From assembly GCA_016763665.1 (NCBI GenBank), contig JAESTI010000083.1:1-6256 (forward strand): a stretch of 6,256 nucleotides of DNA, read 5' to 3'. The translations under genes were made by a program, and so were the position numbers. The notes under the pieces were generated by a model, which saw only the letters and a list, made by a program, of their open reading frames with translations, was not told where the DNA came from and made no database searches. Shown piece after piece: positions 1 through 5,840 of this stretch (position 1 is its first letter; each line of letters begins with the position of its first letter). Source of the DNA: Bacteroidia bacterium (GTDB taxonomy: Bacteria > Bacteroidota > Bacteroidia > Flavobacteriales > NORP286).

Positions 1-1
1 A

Positions 2-361
2 TGTAAGAATATTCATATAAAAGCCCAATCAGCTTCTGCAAGTATCACAAAAAACATCTCACAGGATAAGATACTGAAAATTCCAATTGCACATAGTGAG
101 GGAAGATACTATGCTGATGAACAAACATTGAGCACCTTAAATAGTAATGATCAAGTTTTGTTCAGGTACTGTAATGAGGCAGGAGTAATTAAAGATGATG
201 CAAATCCAAATGGGTCATTAGACAACATTGCAGGGATTTGTAATGAAAATAAGAATGTGTTCGGGATGATGCCACACCCGGAAAGGGCGGTTGATGAAAT
301 ATTAAATAATTCCGATGGCAGAATTATTTTTGAGTCATTGTTAAACTATGTTAAAGCATAA
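2..361 (+). CDS. purQ: Phosphoribosylformylglycinamidine synthase subunit PurQ, C-terminal part (5' end outside window)
   Basis: This is the last 119 residues of the glutaminase subunit of FGAM synthase, which releases ammonia from glutamine for the PurL subunit in the fourth step of cytoplasmic de novo purine synthesis. The reading frame is open from base 2 to the TAA at 359-361. Visible family signatures are a CKN segment at the window edge, [11 protein letters not shown] (fragment residues 29-39), the [13 protein letters not shown] stretch and GMMPHPERA. In the last of these, the His (bases 275-277) and the Glu two residues later are the catalytic partners of the nucleophilic Cys, which lies upstream of the window. 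The compact C-terminus ending about 25 residues after PHPERA fits the stand-alone PurQ form of about 220-230 residues, not the C-terminus of a large fused PurL. The protein appears intact as far as seen. Identity is confident; the start cannot be seen. Confidence 0.95.
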   Translation, partial: CKNIHIKAQSASASITKNISQDKILKIPIAHSEGRYYADEQTLSTLNSNDQVLFRYCNEAGVIKDDANPNGSLDNIAGICNENKNVFGMMPHPERAVDEILNNSDGRIIFESLLNYVKA

Positions 362-411
362 AACAATTTATATTAAAGCACGTAACATAATTGCTATGCA
401 ATAGGATAAGG

Positions 412-909
412 ATGAAGAATTTGATTTTTATATTGCTTTGTTGTTTTTTATCTGGTTTTGCAGTTGGTCAAAATATGAACCCTGTCAAATGGAAATTTGC
501 TACTGAAAAAAAGACCGACAAAGAATTAGAATTACAGTTTAAAGTACTTATTGCAGAACATTGGAAGGTTTATGGTCAGGATCTTGATGAAGGTGGGCCA
601 ATTCCTACAACATTTTACTTTAAGCCATCTTCTAAATATGAATTGGTTGGAGAATTTACACCTGATGAGGCAGGGTACGTATTCGGTGTTATAGAAGAGC
701 CGGAAGGAACTCAATTCTATGATCAGATTTTCGAGATGAAATTGAAAACTTTCAGTGACGAAGCCATCTTTAGACAAAAAATTAAAGTACGTACAAAGGA
801 CGAGTTCAAAATCGAAGGCTACTTGCATTTTATGTGTTGCGATGAGAACATGTGTTTGCCACCTGCAGAGATCGAGTTTGAATTCCTTGTTTCTATAAAT
901 GGGGGTTAA
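412..909 (+). CDS. Exported stand-alone DsbD alpha-domain protein (DsbD N-terminal-like)
   Basis: A 165-residue secreted protein consisting only of a DsbD N-terminal (alpha) domain. ATG 412 is chosen because MKN and a hydrophobic run ending at about G19-Q20 make a normal signal peptide; the open frame extends to TTG 391, but that would only add seven residues before it. The mature part matches the alpha domain of the next gene along its whole length: PVKW, LQFK, HW.VY.Q, PIPT.F.F, EP.G..YD..FEM.LK, then GYL.FMCCD...CLPP near the end. C142 and C148 align with the redox pair of E. coli DsbD-alpha (Cys103/Cys109), and C143 is additional. In the known family this domain passes electrons to periplasmic oxidised proteins. 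Here there is no membrane or thioredoxin domain, so the protein presumably receives electrons from the DsbD encoded next to it (inference). Its TAA overlaps the next ATG, suggesting translational coupling. Its own substrate is unknown. Confidence 0.88.
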   Translation: MKNLIFILLCCFLSGFAVGQNMNPVKWKFATEKKTDKELELQFKVLIAEHWKVYGQDLDEGGPIPTTFYFKPSSKYELVGEFTPDEAGYVFGVIEEPEGTQFYDQIFEMKLKTFSDEAIFRQKIKVRTKDEFKIEGYLHFMCCDENMCLPPAEIEFEFLVSINGG

Positions 910-2942
910 TGTTTTTTATGAGAAAATTAATTCTTGCCTTTTTATTATTTCCTGTTCTTTTTATAAATGCTCAAATTCTCGAGCCGGTTAAATGGGAATT
1001 CAATTCAAATAAAATTGAAGATGGTGTTCACGAACTTCAGTTCAAAGCAATAATTGATAACCATTGGCATGTGTATTCCCAGCACATTGATTTAAGTAAA
1101 GAGGTACATCCGATTCCTACTTCATTCCATTTTGAGTGCTCTGATTATTTTAAACCTATTGGCGATTTTAAACTTGATGATATTAGTTATTTGAGCGGGT
1201 TTATTACCGAGCCAAAGGGTGAAGATGTTTATGATCCAGTATTTGAAATGGTTCTGAAATATTTTGATCATGAAGTAACTTTTACTCAAAATGTTCAGAT
1301 TGGAACGGATCAACCAATTGAAATAAAGGGATACTTGGAATTTATGTGCTGTGATTCCATGCAGTGCTTGCCTCCAACAGAAGTTGAGTTTTCTATTCCT
1401 ATCCATGATGAAAATGCGAAGCTCATTGATGAAGTCAATGATATTAAATGTGAGAAGGAAAGTTCTAATCCTGTTCAGCCGGTTGAGGATTCCATGTCAC
1501 TATGGGCAATATTTATTGAAGGTTTTTTAGGTGGATTATTTGCACTTATCACTCCATGTGTTTTTCCAATGATCCCAATGACGGTGAGTTATTTCTTAGA
1601 GCAAAGTGGCTCTAAAGCTAAAGGGATATCCAATGCAGTTTTTTACGGAATTTCAATTGTTGTTATCTATGTTGCATTGGGATTTGGTATCAGCAAAGCA
1701 TTTGGGCCAGACTCATTGAATCTCATGGCAAGTGATCCTTGGTTCAATATATTTTTCTTCCTGATGTTGATAGTATTTGCAGTTTCTTTCTTGGGAGCTT
1801 TTGAATTAACTCTTCCATCTTCATGGGTGAATAAAATGGATTCAATGGCAGATAAAACAGGTGGAATACTTGGTATATTTTTGATGGCTTTTACTTTGTC
1901 CCTTGTGTCATTTTCCTGCACAGCTCCGATAGTTGGTAGTTTATTGGTGGAGGCATTCGCCACTAAAAATGTGGCTGCACCTTTAGCAGGGATGAGTGGC
2001 TTCGGCTTGGCTTTAGGAATACCATTCTCAATTTTTGCCATCTTTCCTTCAATGCTTAATGCACTTCCAAAATCAGGTGGGTGGCTTAATTCTGTTAAAG
2101 TAGTATTAGGTTTTTTGGAATTAGCTTTAGCTTTAAAGTTTTTCTCAAATGCAGACTTAGTAATGCACTGGGGACTTTTGGATAGAGAGGTATACTTGGT
2201 ATTGTGGATTGTGATATTTACCCTGTTAGGTTTTTATCTATTGGGAAAACTGAAGTTTGCTCATGATACTGAATTAGAGTATATTTCTGTACCACGATTA
2301 TTTTTTGCAATTATATCTTTCGGATTTGCTTTTTATATGATTCCGGGATTATGGGGAGCTCCTCTTAAAGCTATTAGTGCTTTTCCTCCTCCCATGTCAA
2401 CGCAAGATTGGCCAAAGGAAAACTATTATGCAAGCAACAACAGTGATCATGCAATCAAAGAGCCTAGAAAACGAGATGATTTATTTCATTGCCCTCATGG
2501 TTTAGATTGTTATTTCGATTATGAGGAAGCAATGGGAAAAGCCAGGAAAGAGAATAAACCCTTGTTTATTGATTTCACAGGCTGGAGTTGTGTTAATTGC
2601 AGAAATATGGAAGAATCTGTTTGGTCAGATCCAAGAGTTATTCAAAGGTTTAATGAAAATTTTGTAATGGCATCTCTTTATGTTGATGATAGAACTAAAT
2701 TAGACGAATCAGAATGGAGTGTATCGGAATTTACTGGTAACAAGATCAAGACAATTGGAAATCAATGGAGTGACTTAGAAGCTTCAAAATTTGGTAGAAA
2801 TTCTCAACCTTATTACGTGATATTAGATCATGAAGGTAATTTACTAGCCGATGCAGCCTTTAATCTTAACGTAGATGTTTACACATCTTTTTTGGATAGA
2901 GGCTTGGAAAAATTCAAGAAAGGGATGAAAAAAAACTATTAG
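909..2942 (+). CDS. dsbD: Thiol:disulfide interchange protein DsbD (protein-disulfide reductase)
   Basis: Inner-membrane protein that moves electrons from cytoplasmic thioredoxin to periplasmic thiol partners. All three DsbD modules are present in 677 residues. After a signal peptide ending near A21-Q22 comes the alpha domain (about 23-165), with GYLEFMCCD...CLPP and redox cysteines C147 and C153 plus an extra C148. A charged linker follows. The membrane domain (about 198-482) has roughly eight helices, with the paired cysteines C217 in TPCVFPMIP and C337 in SFSCTAP. The C-terminal thioredoxin-like domain (about 535-670) has the motif GWSCVNC (C561, C564) and a late SQPY cis-proline segment. 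A second pair, C528 and C534, lies just before this domain. The protein is longer than E. coli DsbD (about 565), mainly in the pre-thioredoxin segment and the C-terminal domain. ATG 909 overlaps the upstream stop; ATG 918 (MRKLIL) is an equally good start. No frameshift or missing catalytic cysteine is seen. Confidence 0.95.
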   Translation: MFFMRKLILAFLLFPVLFINAQILEPVKWEFNSNKIEDGVHELQFKAIIDNHWHVYSQHIDLSKEVHPIPTSFHFECSDYFKPIGDFKLDDISYLSGFITEPKGEDVYDPVFEMVLKYFDHEVTFTQNVQIGTDQPIEIKGYLEFMCCDSMQCLPPTEVEFSIPIHDENAKLIDEVNDIKCEKESSNPVQPVEDSMSLWAIFIEGFLGGLFALITPCVFPMIPMTVSYFLEQSGSKAKGISNAVFYGISIVVIYVALGFGISKAFGPDSLNLMASDPWFNIFFFLMLIVFAVSFLGAFELTLPSSWVNKMDSMADKTGGILGIFLMAFTLSLVSFSCTAPIVGSLLVEAFATKNVAAPLAGMSGFGLALGIPFSIFAIFPSMLNALPKSGGWLNSVKVVLGFLELALALKFFSNADLVMHWGLLDREVYLVLWIVIFTLLGFYLLGKLKFAHDTELEYISVPRLFFAIISFGFAFYMIPGLWGAPLKAISAFPPPMSTQDWPKENYYASNNSDHAIKEPRKRDDLFHCPHGLDCYFDYEEAMGKARKENKPLFIDFTGWSCVNCRNMEESVWSDPRVIQRFNENFVMASLYVDDRTKLDESEWSVSEFTGNKIKTIGNQWSDLEASKFGRNSQPYYVILDHEGNLLADAAFNLNVDVYTSFLDRGLEKFKKGMKKNY

Positions 2943-2960
2943 TCTAAACTATTGAGTTTA
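2928..2960 (-). terminator. Possible weak terminator of the minus-strand small membrane gene
   Basis: Read on the minus strand, TAAACT-CAAT-AGTTTA (2960-2945) forms a 6-bp stem with a 4-base loop. Nine bases later comes an unbroken run of eight T (2935-2928). The stem overlaps the stop codon of the minus-strand gene and the T-run lies inside the last dsbD codons. The stem is AT-rich with only one G:C pair and the spacing to the T-run is long, so termination would be weak. It is listed because the one-base gap between the two genes leaves no other place for a hairpin. Confidence 0.25.
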
Positions 2961-3228
2961 ACCACATATAATTGATTATCAGTAAATCTATACTTACCAG
3001 AATTGCCGAGTCAACTAGTTTAGTTATCATAAATATGTTTCTTGGTTCCTCAACTATTTCAAATTCATCTAAATTTTTACTTTCCGAAGAAGCAGGTAAT
3101 TGAGCATGATGTATCTTGATTTTTCCTTCTAGTCTAGGAGTAAAGACAAACTTAAAAGTAAGTAGGATAATAAAAACGGTAAACCCTAATTTAGCAAGGA
3201 ATTGGAGTAATTCAATAAATTCCGGCAT
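2944..3228 (-). CDS. Hypothetical small membrane protein, 94 residues
   Basis: I do not recognise this protein. It reads from ATG (3228-3226) to TAG (2946-2944), ending one base from the dsbD stop and filling an otherwise 387-bp gap between plus-strand genes. Residues about 7-29 (LLQFLAKLGFTVFIILLTF and following) form a strong hydrophobic helix. The middle (about 31-66) is polar and acidic, with the segment SSESKNLDEFEIVEEPR. Residues about 73-90 (SAILVSIDLLIINYMWL) form a second helix. The likely topology is two membrane spans joined by a short soluble loop, with no signal-peptide cleavage site or lipobox. Codon choice is A/T-rich at third positions like the neighbouring genes, and no real gene lies opposite it, which supports coding. 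There are no catalytic motifs. The alternative is a chance open frame in AT-rich spacer, so confidence is moderate. Confidence 0.6.
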   Translation of the reverse strand: MPEFIELLQFLAKLGFTVFIILLTFKFVFTPRLEGKIKIHHAQLPASSESKNLDEFEIVEEPRNIFMITKLVDSAILVSIDLLIINYMWLNSIV

Positions 3229-3329
3229 AATACTACCCTATAATTACGTACAATTACCTAGGTTTTACGATAAAAATTAAACTTGGTTTCAATTATTTTT
3301 AATAATTGCGATTGAGCAAAAGTAAACAA
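3229..3329. promoter_or_regulatory. Divergent spacer between the small membrane gene and the gamma-CA-like gene
   Basis: This 101-bp spacer separates two genes transcribed away from each other, so it must hold promoters for both unless the minus-strand frame is not a gene. It contains TACGTA (3245-3250), the 8-base perfect palindrome ACCTAGGT (3256-3263) and the inverted repeat at 3290-3308. I find no full match to the Bacteroidota promoter pattern (TTTG near -33, TAnnTTTG near -7) on either strand, so no promoter is placed precisely. Confidence 0.4.
3290..3308. repeat. Perfect 8-bp inverted repeat upstream of the gamma-CA-like gene
   Basis: CAATTATT (3290-3297) and AATAATTG (3301-3308) are exact reverse complements around a TTT centre, ending 21 bases before ATG 3330. 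The symmetry and position suit an operator or a core-promoter element. The arms are nearly all A/T, so chance is possible, and the 3-base centre makes a very tight RNA loop. Confidence 0.4.
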
Positions 3330-3839
3330 ATGGCCTTAATTGTCAAATTAAATAAGACTATACCTAAAATTGGCAAAGATTGCTTTTTGGCTGAGAATGC
3401 AACCATTATTGGTGAAGTTATTATAGGAAACAATTGCAGCATTTGGTTCAATGTTGTTGTAAGAGGAGATGTGAATTCTATTCAAATTGGAAATAATGTT
3501 AATATACAAGATGGGGCTATAGTGCATTGCACATATGATCTTTCGAAAACAATAATAGGAGATAATGTTTCCATTGGGCACAATGCTATAATTCATGGAT
3601 GTACGATCGAAAACAATGTTCTTATTGGAATGGGTGCAATAGTTTTAGACAATGCCATTGTTCAAGAAAACTCTTTTGTAGCTGCAGGGGCTGTTGTGTT
3701 GGCAAATACTACTGTTGAATCTGATTATCTTTATGCAGGAACCCCTGCGAAAAAAGTTAAAAAACTCACCCCTGATCTCTTGGAAATGATAAGATCTACA
3801 CCTGAAGCTTACATTAATTATGCATCTTGGTATAAATAG
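3330..3839 (+). CDS. Gamma-carbonic-anhydrase family protein (YrdA/PaaY/CamH-like hexapeptide protein)
   Basis: A 169-residue cytoplasmic left-handed beta-helix protein of the gamma class of carbonic anhydrases (CO2/bicarbonate interconversion), though many members of this short group have no proven activity. The sequence is built from hexapeptide repeats from about residue 14 to 140 (IGKDCF, ATIIGEVIIG, IQIGNNVNI, IIGDNVSIG, NNVLIGMGAIV), followed by a C-terminal helix (about 147-163). All three zinc-ligand histidines are visible: H66 in IVHCTYD and H84 and H89 in IGHNAIIHG, with the usual five-residue spacing. The conserved RGD (R45, D47) and QDG (Q60, D61) are also present. The acidic loop of archaeal Cam is absent, as in YrdA-like proteins. 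ATG 3330 (MALI) gives the standard N-terminus; upstream TTG codons at 3306 and 3312 are less likely. The protein probably acts as a trimer with metal at subunit interfaces. Family assignment is firm, but the physiological substrate is not. Confidence 0.93.
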   Translation: MALIVKLNKTIPKIGKDCFLAENATIIGEVIIGNNCSIWFNVVVRGDVNSIQIGNNVNIQDGAIVHCTYDLSKTIIGDNVSIGHNAIIHGCTIENNVLIGMGAIVLDNAIVQENSFVAAGAVVLANTTVESDYLYAGTPAKKVKKLTPDLLEMIRSTPEAYINYASWYK

Positions 3840-3841
3840 AA

Positions 3842-5545
3842 CTATTCTTTGTCAAGGTCAAATTCCAGTTCAATATCCCAGTTAGACCTAAGCTCGATTA
3901 TAGAAGGATATATTAAGACCTTTTCAGGTTGGTTCTTTTTTAAATAATCTCCAGTATCCCATTCACTATTATTATTGGAGTCTTGAATTACTTTAATTTT
4001 ATAATTCAGCGGATTTAAATATCGAAATGTTAAAGCGTCAGGAAGAGTAAATTTTAACTTTTCCTTTACTATAATTCCTTTATTATCAGTTAACTGAACT
4101 ATATAATTACTAGTGGTTTTTTTGCAGTTTATAAGAATTTCAATATTTCCATAAGCCTCCACTGATTTGGTTTGAATATTATAGTTGGTTAGTGAGTTAC
4201 ATCTTCCATAAATATCTGAAATAGAAGAATCAGCTATTTGAAAAGTATATCTTTTTTCTGGCTTCCAATTATATCTTATTGAGAGTGATTTGAAGGTTGA
4301 ATCAACAAACGAAATAGCCGGATTTATTTGGTTAATGCTGTCTTCAACAACTTTGATAGTTGTTATGTCATAATTTAAAATAGGGGTTTTGGATTTAATC
4401 AACAGATTATTACCAAGTTTTAGAATATTATTATTTGCATTGAGCGTAAGCTCTAGGTTTTTATAGTATTTGATTGTATCAAAATCATTAAAATTGAATC
4501 CAATAGTATCATAGAAATTTACATTGCTGTTCACTATTAGACTAATTGAATCTGAAATGGTATTTTTTAGCCAACATGTAAGAGTATCTCTTTTCTTGTT
4601 AAGATCGAAAATAAAAGAGTTATGGTATGTGTCGGGTATAATTTTTACATCAAGGCCCTTTATTTCTTTATTAAATATCAGAATTGCTTTCTGTTCATTT
4701 TTCTTGATCTTTTGTAAGATCCCTTGTTTTTCTCTATCCTCTTTAAATAATCTCAAATTATATGATAATGCTTCCTTTTTGTTGCTTTTAGTTTCAATAA
4801 GAGAGTCAACTAGAGTTGAATCTGTTTCAAAACTATTTGTGGTAATTCCTGTAAACATTGAATTTGCATTAATAGTTATTAAACTATCAATAAAGGCAAT
4901 TTTCTCATCTGGTAAATCATATATATAATTCCCATTGATATCATCTAAAGCAAATAGTTTATAATCGCCTTCTTTAATATAGTTAATGGCAATTCCTCCA
5001 AGTTTATCAGTTTTACCAACGTATAAAGGTTTATCCTTAAAAACAACGGAATCTTCTGAATTACTGTATAACATTACCAGTACATTTTCTGCGCTTTTAT
5101 TGTCTAAAGCAGATTGCACGTTGACTTTAATAAATAGAGAGTCAATATAACCTCCCGTTGAAAACACATAATTCAAATTTCCAAGTACATTGTTCTCTGT
5201 AATATCTTTTATCGAATTTCCGAAGTTAATGGTATAGGTAGTATTTTCAGAAAGCTCATCTTGAAAGTTTATTATTAAACTCTTTCCTTTTATTTTATAT
5301 TCAGGTTGATTTTTTAATGGTGGAGATGCGAATATCTGTTCATTAGGATCTTTCAAGGTAAAATACTCATCAAATGTAATAGTGATGGTATTGCTAATAA
5401 AATTAGTTGATAAGTTTTCAGGAGTAAATTTTACTATTTTAGGAGGCTCAGTATCTTTAGCTCCACCTGATGGGGATACTACACTCGCGCAAGAATAAAG
5501 CAAGAGTAAAAGCATTGGAACTAAATGATTAACAAATCGAGCCAT
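3842..5545 (-). CDS. Surface or periplasmic lipoprotein with N-terminal Ig-like (SbsA/Big_5-type) domain
   Basis: A 567-residue lipoprotein of a type common in Bacteroidota and, to my knowledge, without a known function. MARFVNHLVP-MLLLLLYSC is a lipoprotein signal with lipobox LYSC, so lipid attachment is expected at C19. A short linker (SPSGGAKDTEPP) leads into an Ig-like domain at about 34-130 (PPKIVKFTPENLSTNF, ITITFDEYF, NTTYTINFG, NYVFSTGG). Next is a beta-rich segment, about 135-220, of the kind seen in prealbumin-like folds, including GDYKLFALDDINGNYIYD. Residues 255-455 are beta-rich and unassigned. The C-terminus repeats the earlier pattern with NYKIKVIQDSNNNSEWDTGDY (residues 514-534). 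Both acidic Asp/Asn loops (D201-D210 and D522-D530) resemble calcium-binding loops, which is inference. No enzymatic motif is seen; an envelope structural or binding role is plausible. Its stop is two bases from that of the facing gamma-CA-like gene. ATG 5545 is the only start giving a complete signal. Confidence 0.88.
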   Translation of the reverse strand: MARFVNHLVPMLLLLLYSCASVVSPSGGAKDTEPPKIVKFTPENLSTNFISNTITITFDEYFTLKDPNEQIFASPPLKNQPEYKIKGKSLIINFQDELSENTTYTINFGNSIKDITENNVLGNLNYVFSTGGYIDSLFIKVNVQSALDNKSAENVLVMLYSNSEDSVVFKDKPLYVGKTDKLGGIAINYIKEGDYKLFALDDINGNYIYDLPDEKIAFIDSLITINANSMFTGITTNSFETDSTLVDSLIETKSNKKEALSYNLRLFKEDREKQGILQKIKKNEQKAILIFNKEIKGLDVKIIPDTYHNSFIFDLNKKRDTLTCWLKNTISDSISLIVNSNVNFYDTIGFNFNDFDTIKYYKNLELTLNANNNILKLGNNLLIKSKTPILNYDITTIKVVEDSINQINPAISFVDSTFKSLSIRYNWKPEKRYTFQIADSSISDIYGRCNSLTNYNIQTKSVEAYGNIEILINCKKTTSNYIVQLTDNKGIIVKEKLKFTLPDALTFRYLNPLNYKIKVIQDSNNNSEWDTGDYLKKNQPEKVLIYPSIIELRSNWDIELEFDLDKE

Positions 5546-5580
5546 AAAAATTCAAAATAAAAAAACGGAAACCACTGATT

Positions 5581-5601
5581 AAACTGAATTTGGATCAGTT
5601 T
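5581..5601. repeat. 7-bp inverted repeat AAACTGA / TCAGTTT
   Basis: AAACTGA (5581-5587) and TCAGTTT (5595-5601) are exact reverse complements around a 7-base centre. As plus-strand RNA the stem could extend three more pairs (one of them G-U). It sits 36-56 bases upstream of the minus-strand lipoprotein start, where it could be an operator or leader hairpin. Function is unproven. Confidence 0.4.
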
Positions 5602-5730
5602 GATATTATAAGGGTTTCTTCCTAAAAAATATCATAGCGCCAAATTACTAAAAAGATAATCTTCATAAGAAAACTACAAATTTCTTTAATTACATTGGGA
5701 GTTGCCCAAAAAAAATAATTTGGTTCAAAC

Positions 5731-5753
5731 GGTATTTTTAATTAAAAAATACC
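5731..5753. repeat. 9-bp hairpin GGTATTTTT / AAAAATACC, terminator-like on the plus strand
   Basis: GGTATTTTT (5731-5739) and AAAAATACC (5745-5753) pair perfectly around a 5-base AATTA loop, with two G:C pairs closing the base. On the plus strand it is followed by TTATTCTTTT (5754-5763), a T-rich tail as in a weak intrinsic terminator. No plus-strand gene lies just upstream, so if it terminates anything it would be an early leader transcript or read-through. A DNA operator is the alternative. Confidence 0.4.
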
Positions 5754-5766
5754 TTATTCTTTTAAA

Positions 5767-5811
5767 AAATTTGTATTATTGTGGGTAAAACTAAAGGAAT
5801 AATACAAATTT
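5767..5811. repeat. Perfect 14-bp inverted repeat upstream of the solute-binding protein gene
   Basis: AAATTTGTATTATT (5767-5780) and AATAATACAAATTT (5798-5811) are exact reverse complements separated by 17 bases (GTGGGTAAAACTAAAGG). The right arm ends 29 bases before ATG 5841 and touches a -7-like box. The arm length is unusual even in AT-rich DNA. It could be a regulator-binding site with half-sites about three helical turns apart, or an mRNA leader stem-loop if transcription starts further upstream. The stem has a single G:C pair, so an RNA hairpin would be fairly weak. Confidence 0.6.
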
Positions 5812-5813
5812 CC

Positions 5814-5822
5814 TACCTTTTG
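5814..5822 (+). promoter_or_regulatory. Possible Bacteroidota -7 promoter element for the solute-binding protein gene
   Basis: TACCTTTTG resembles TAnnTTTG with one additional T and ends 18 bases before ATG 5841, giving a short leader. No TTTG is found at the expected -33 distance, where the inverted repeat lies instead. This could mean an activator-dependent promoter or simply a wrong placement. Confidence 0.3.
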
Positions 5823-5840
5823 ATTTTTAAACATTTAATT

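Larger units (their letters stand above)
5546..5840. promoter_or_regulatory. Divergent AT-rich spacer with several inverted repeats
   Basis: This 295-bp spacer lies between two divergent lipoprotein genes and must carry both promoters. It holds three notable inverted repeats listed separately, and the pair CCAAATTA (5640-5647) / TAATTTGG (5716-5723). The 9-mer TACAAATTT occurs at 5675-5683 and 5803-5811, and inverted at 5767-5775. I see no open frame with coding character, no tRNA and no recognisable riboswitch. The minus-strand gene has TATTTTG starting 16 bases before its ATG, one base short of a TAnnTTTG -7 box. Confidence 0.5.

Noticed and set aside
325..332. TATTTTTG, an exact TAnnTTTG -7 match 80 bases before the alpha-domain gene
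   Set aside because: It lies within purQ coding sequence (Ile-Ile-Phe-Glu codons) and has no TTTG about 20 bases upstream, so it is probably chance.
390..402. ATTGC-TAT-GCAAT small palindrome before the alpha-domain gene
   Set aside because: A 5-bp stem with a 3-base loop and no T-tract is too small to call a terminator or operator.
532..828. Minus-strand open frame of 98 codons
   Set aside because: It lies fully opposite the alpha-domain gene, whose protein is clearly conserved, and its translation looks like no protein family.
1122..1406. Minus-strand open frame of 94 codons
   Set aside because: It lies opposite the DsbD alpha-domain coding region and its product has no sensible features.
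1667..2041. Minus-strand open frame of 124 codons
   Set aside because: It is opposite the DsbD membrane domain; the Pro/Ala/Lys/Asn-rich product is what the reverse of hydrophobic codons gives.
3348..3596. Minus-strand open frame of 82 codons
   Set aside because: It is opposite the hexapeptide-repeat gene; the Ile/Asn/Tyr-rich product reflects the repeats read backwards.
4524..4928. Plus-strand open frame of 134 codons, hydrophobic in places
   Set aside because: It lies entirely inside the opposite-strand lipoprotein gene; the apparent hydrophobicity arises from reading Asp/Glu/Lys/Asn codons in reverse.
5695..5709. TTGGG-AGTTG-CCCAA hairpin followed by a run of A
   Set aside because: The stem is only 5 bp. 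On the plus strand the tail is A, not T, and on the minus strand the T-run precedes the stem, so it is not a terminator in either direction.
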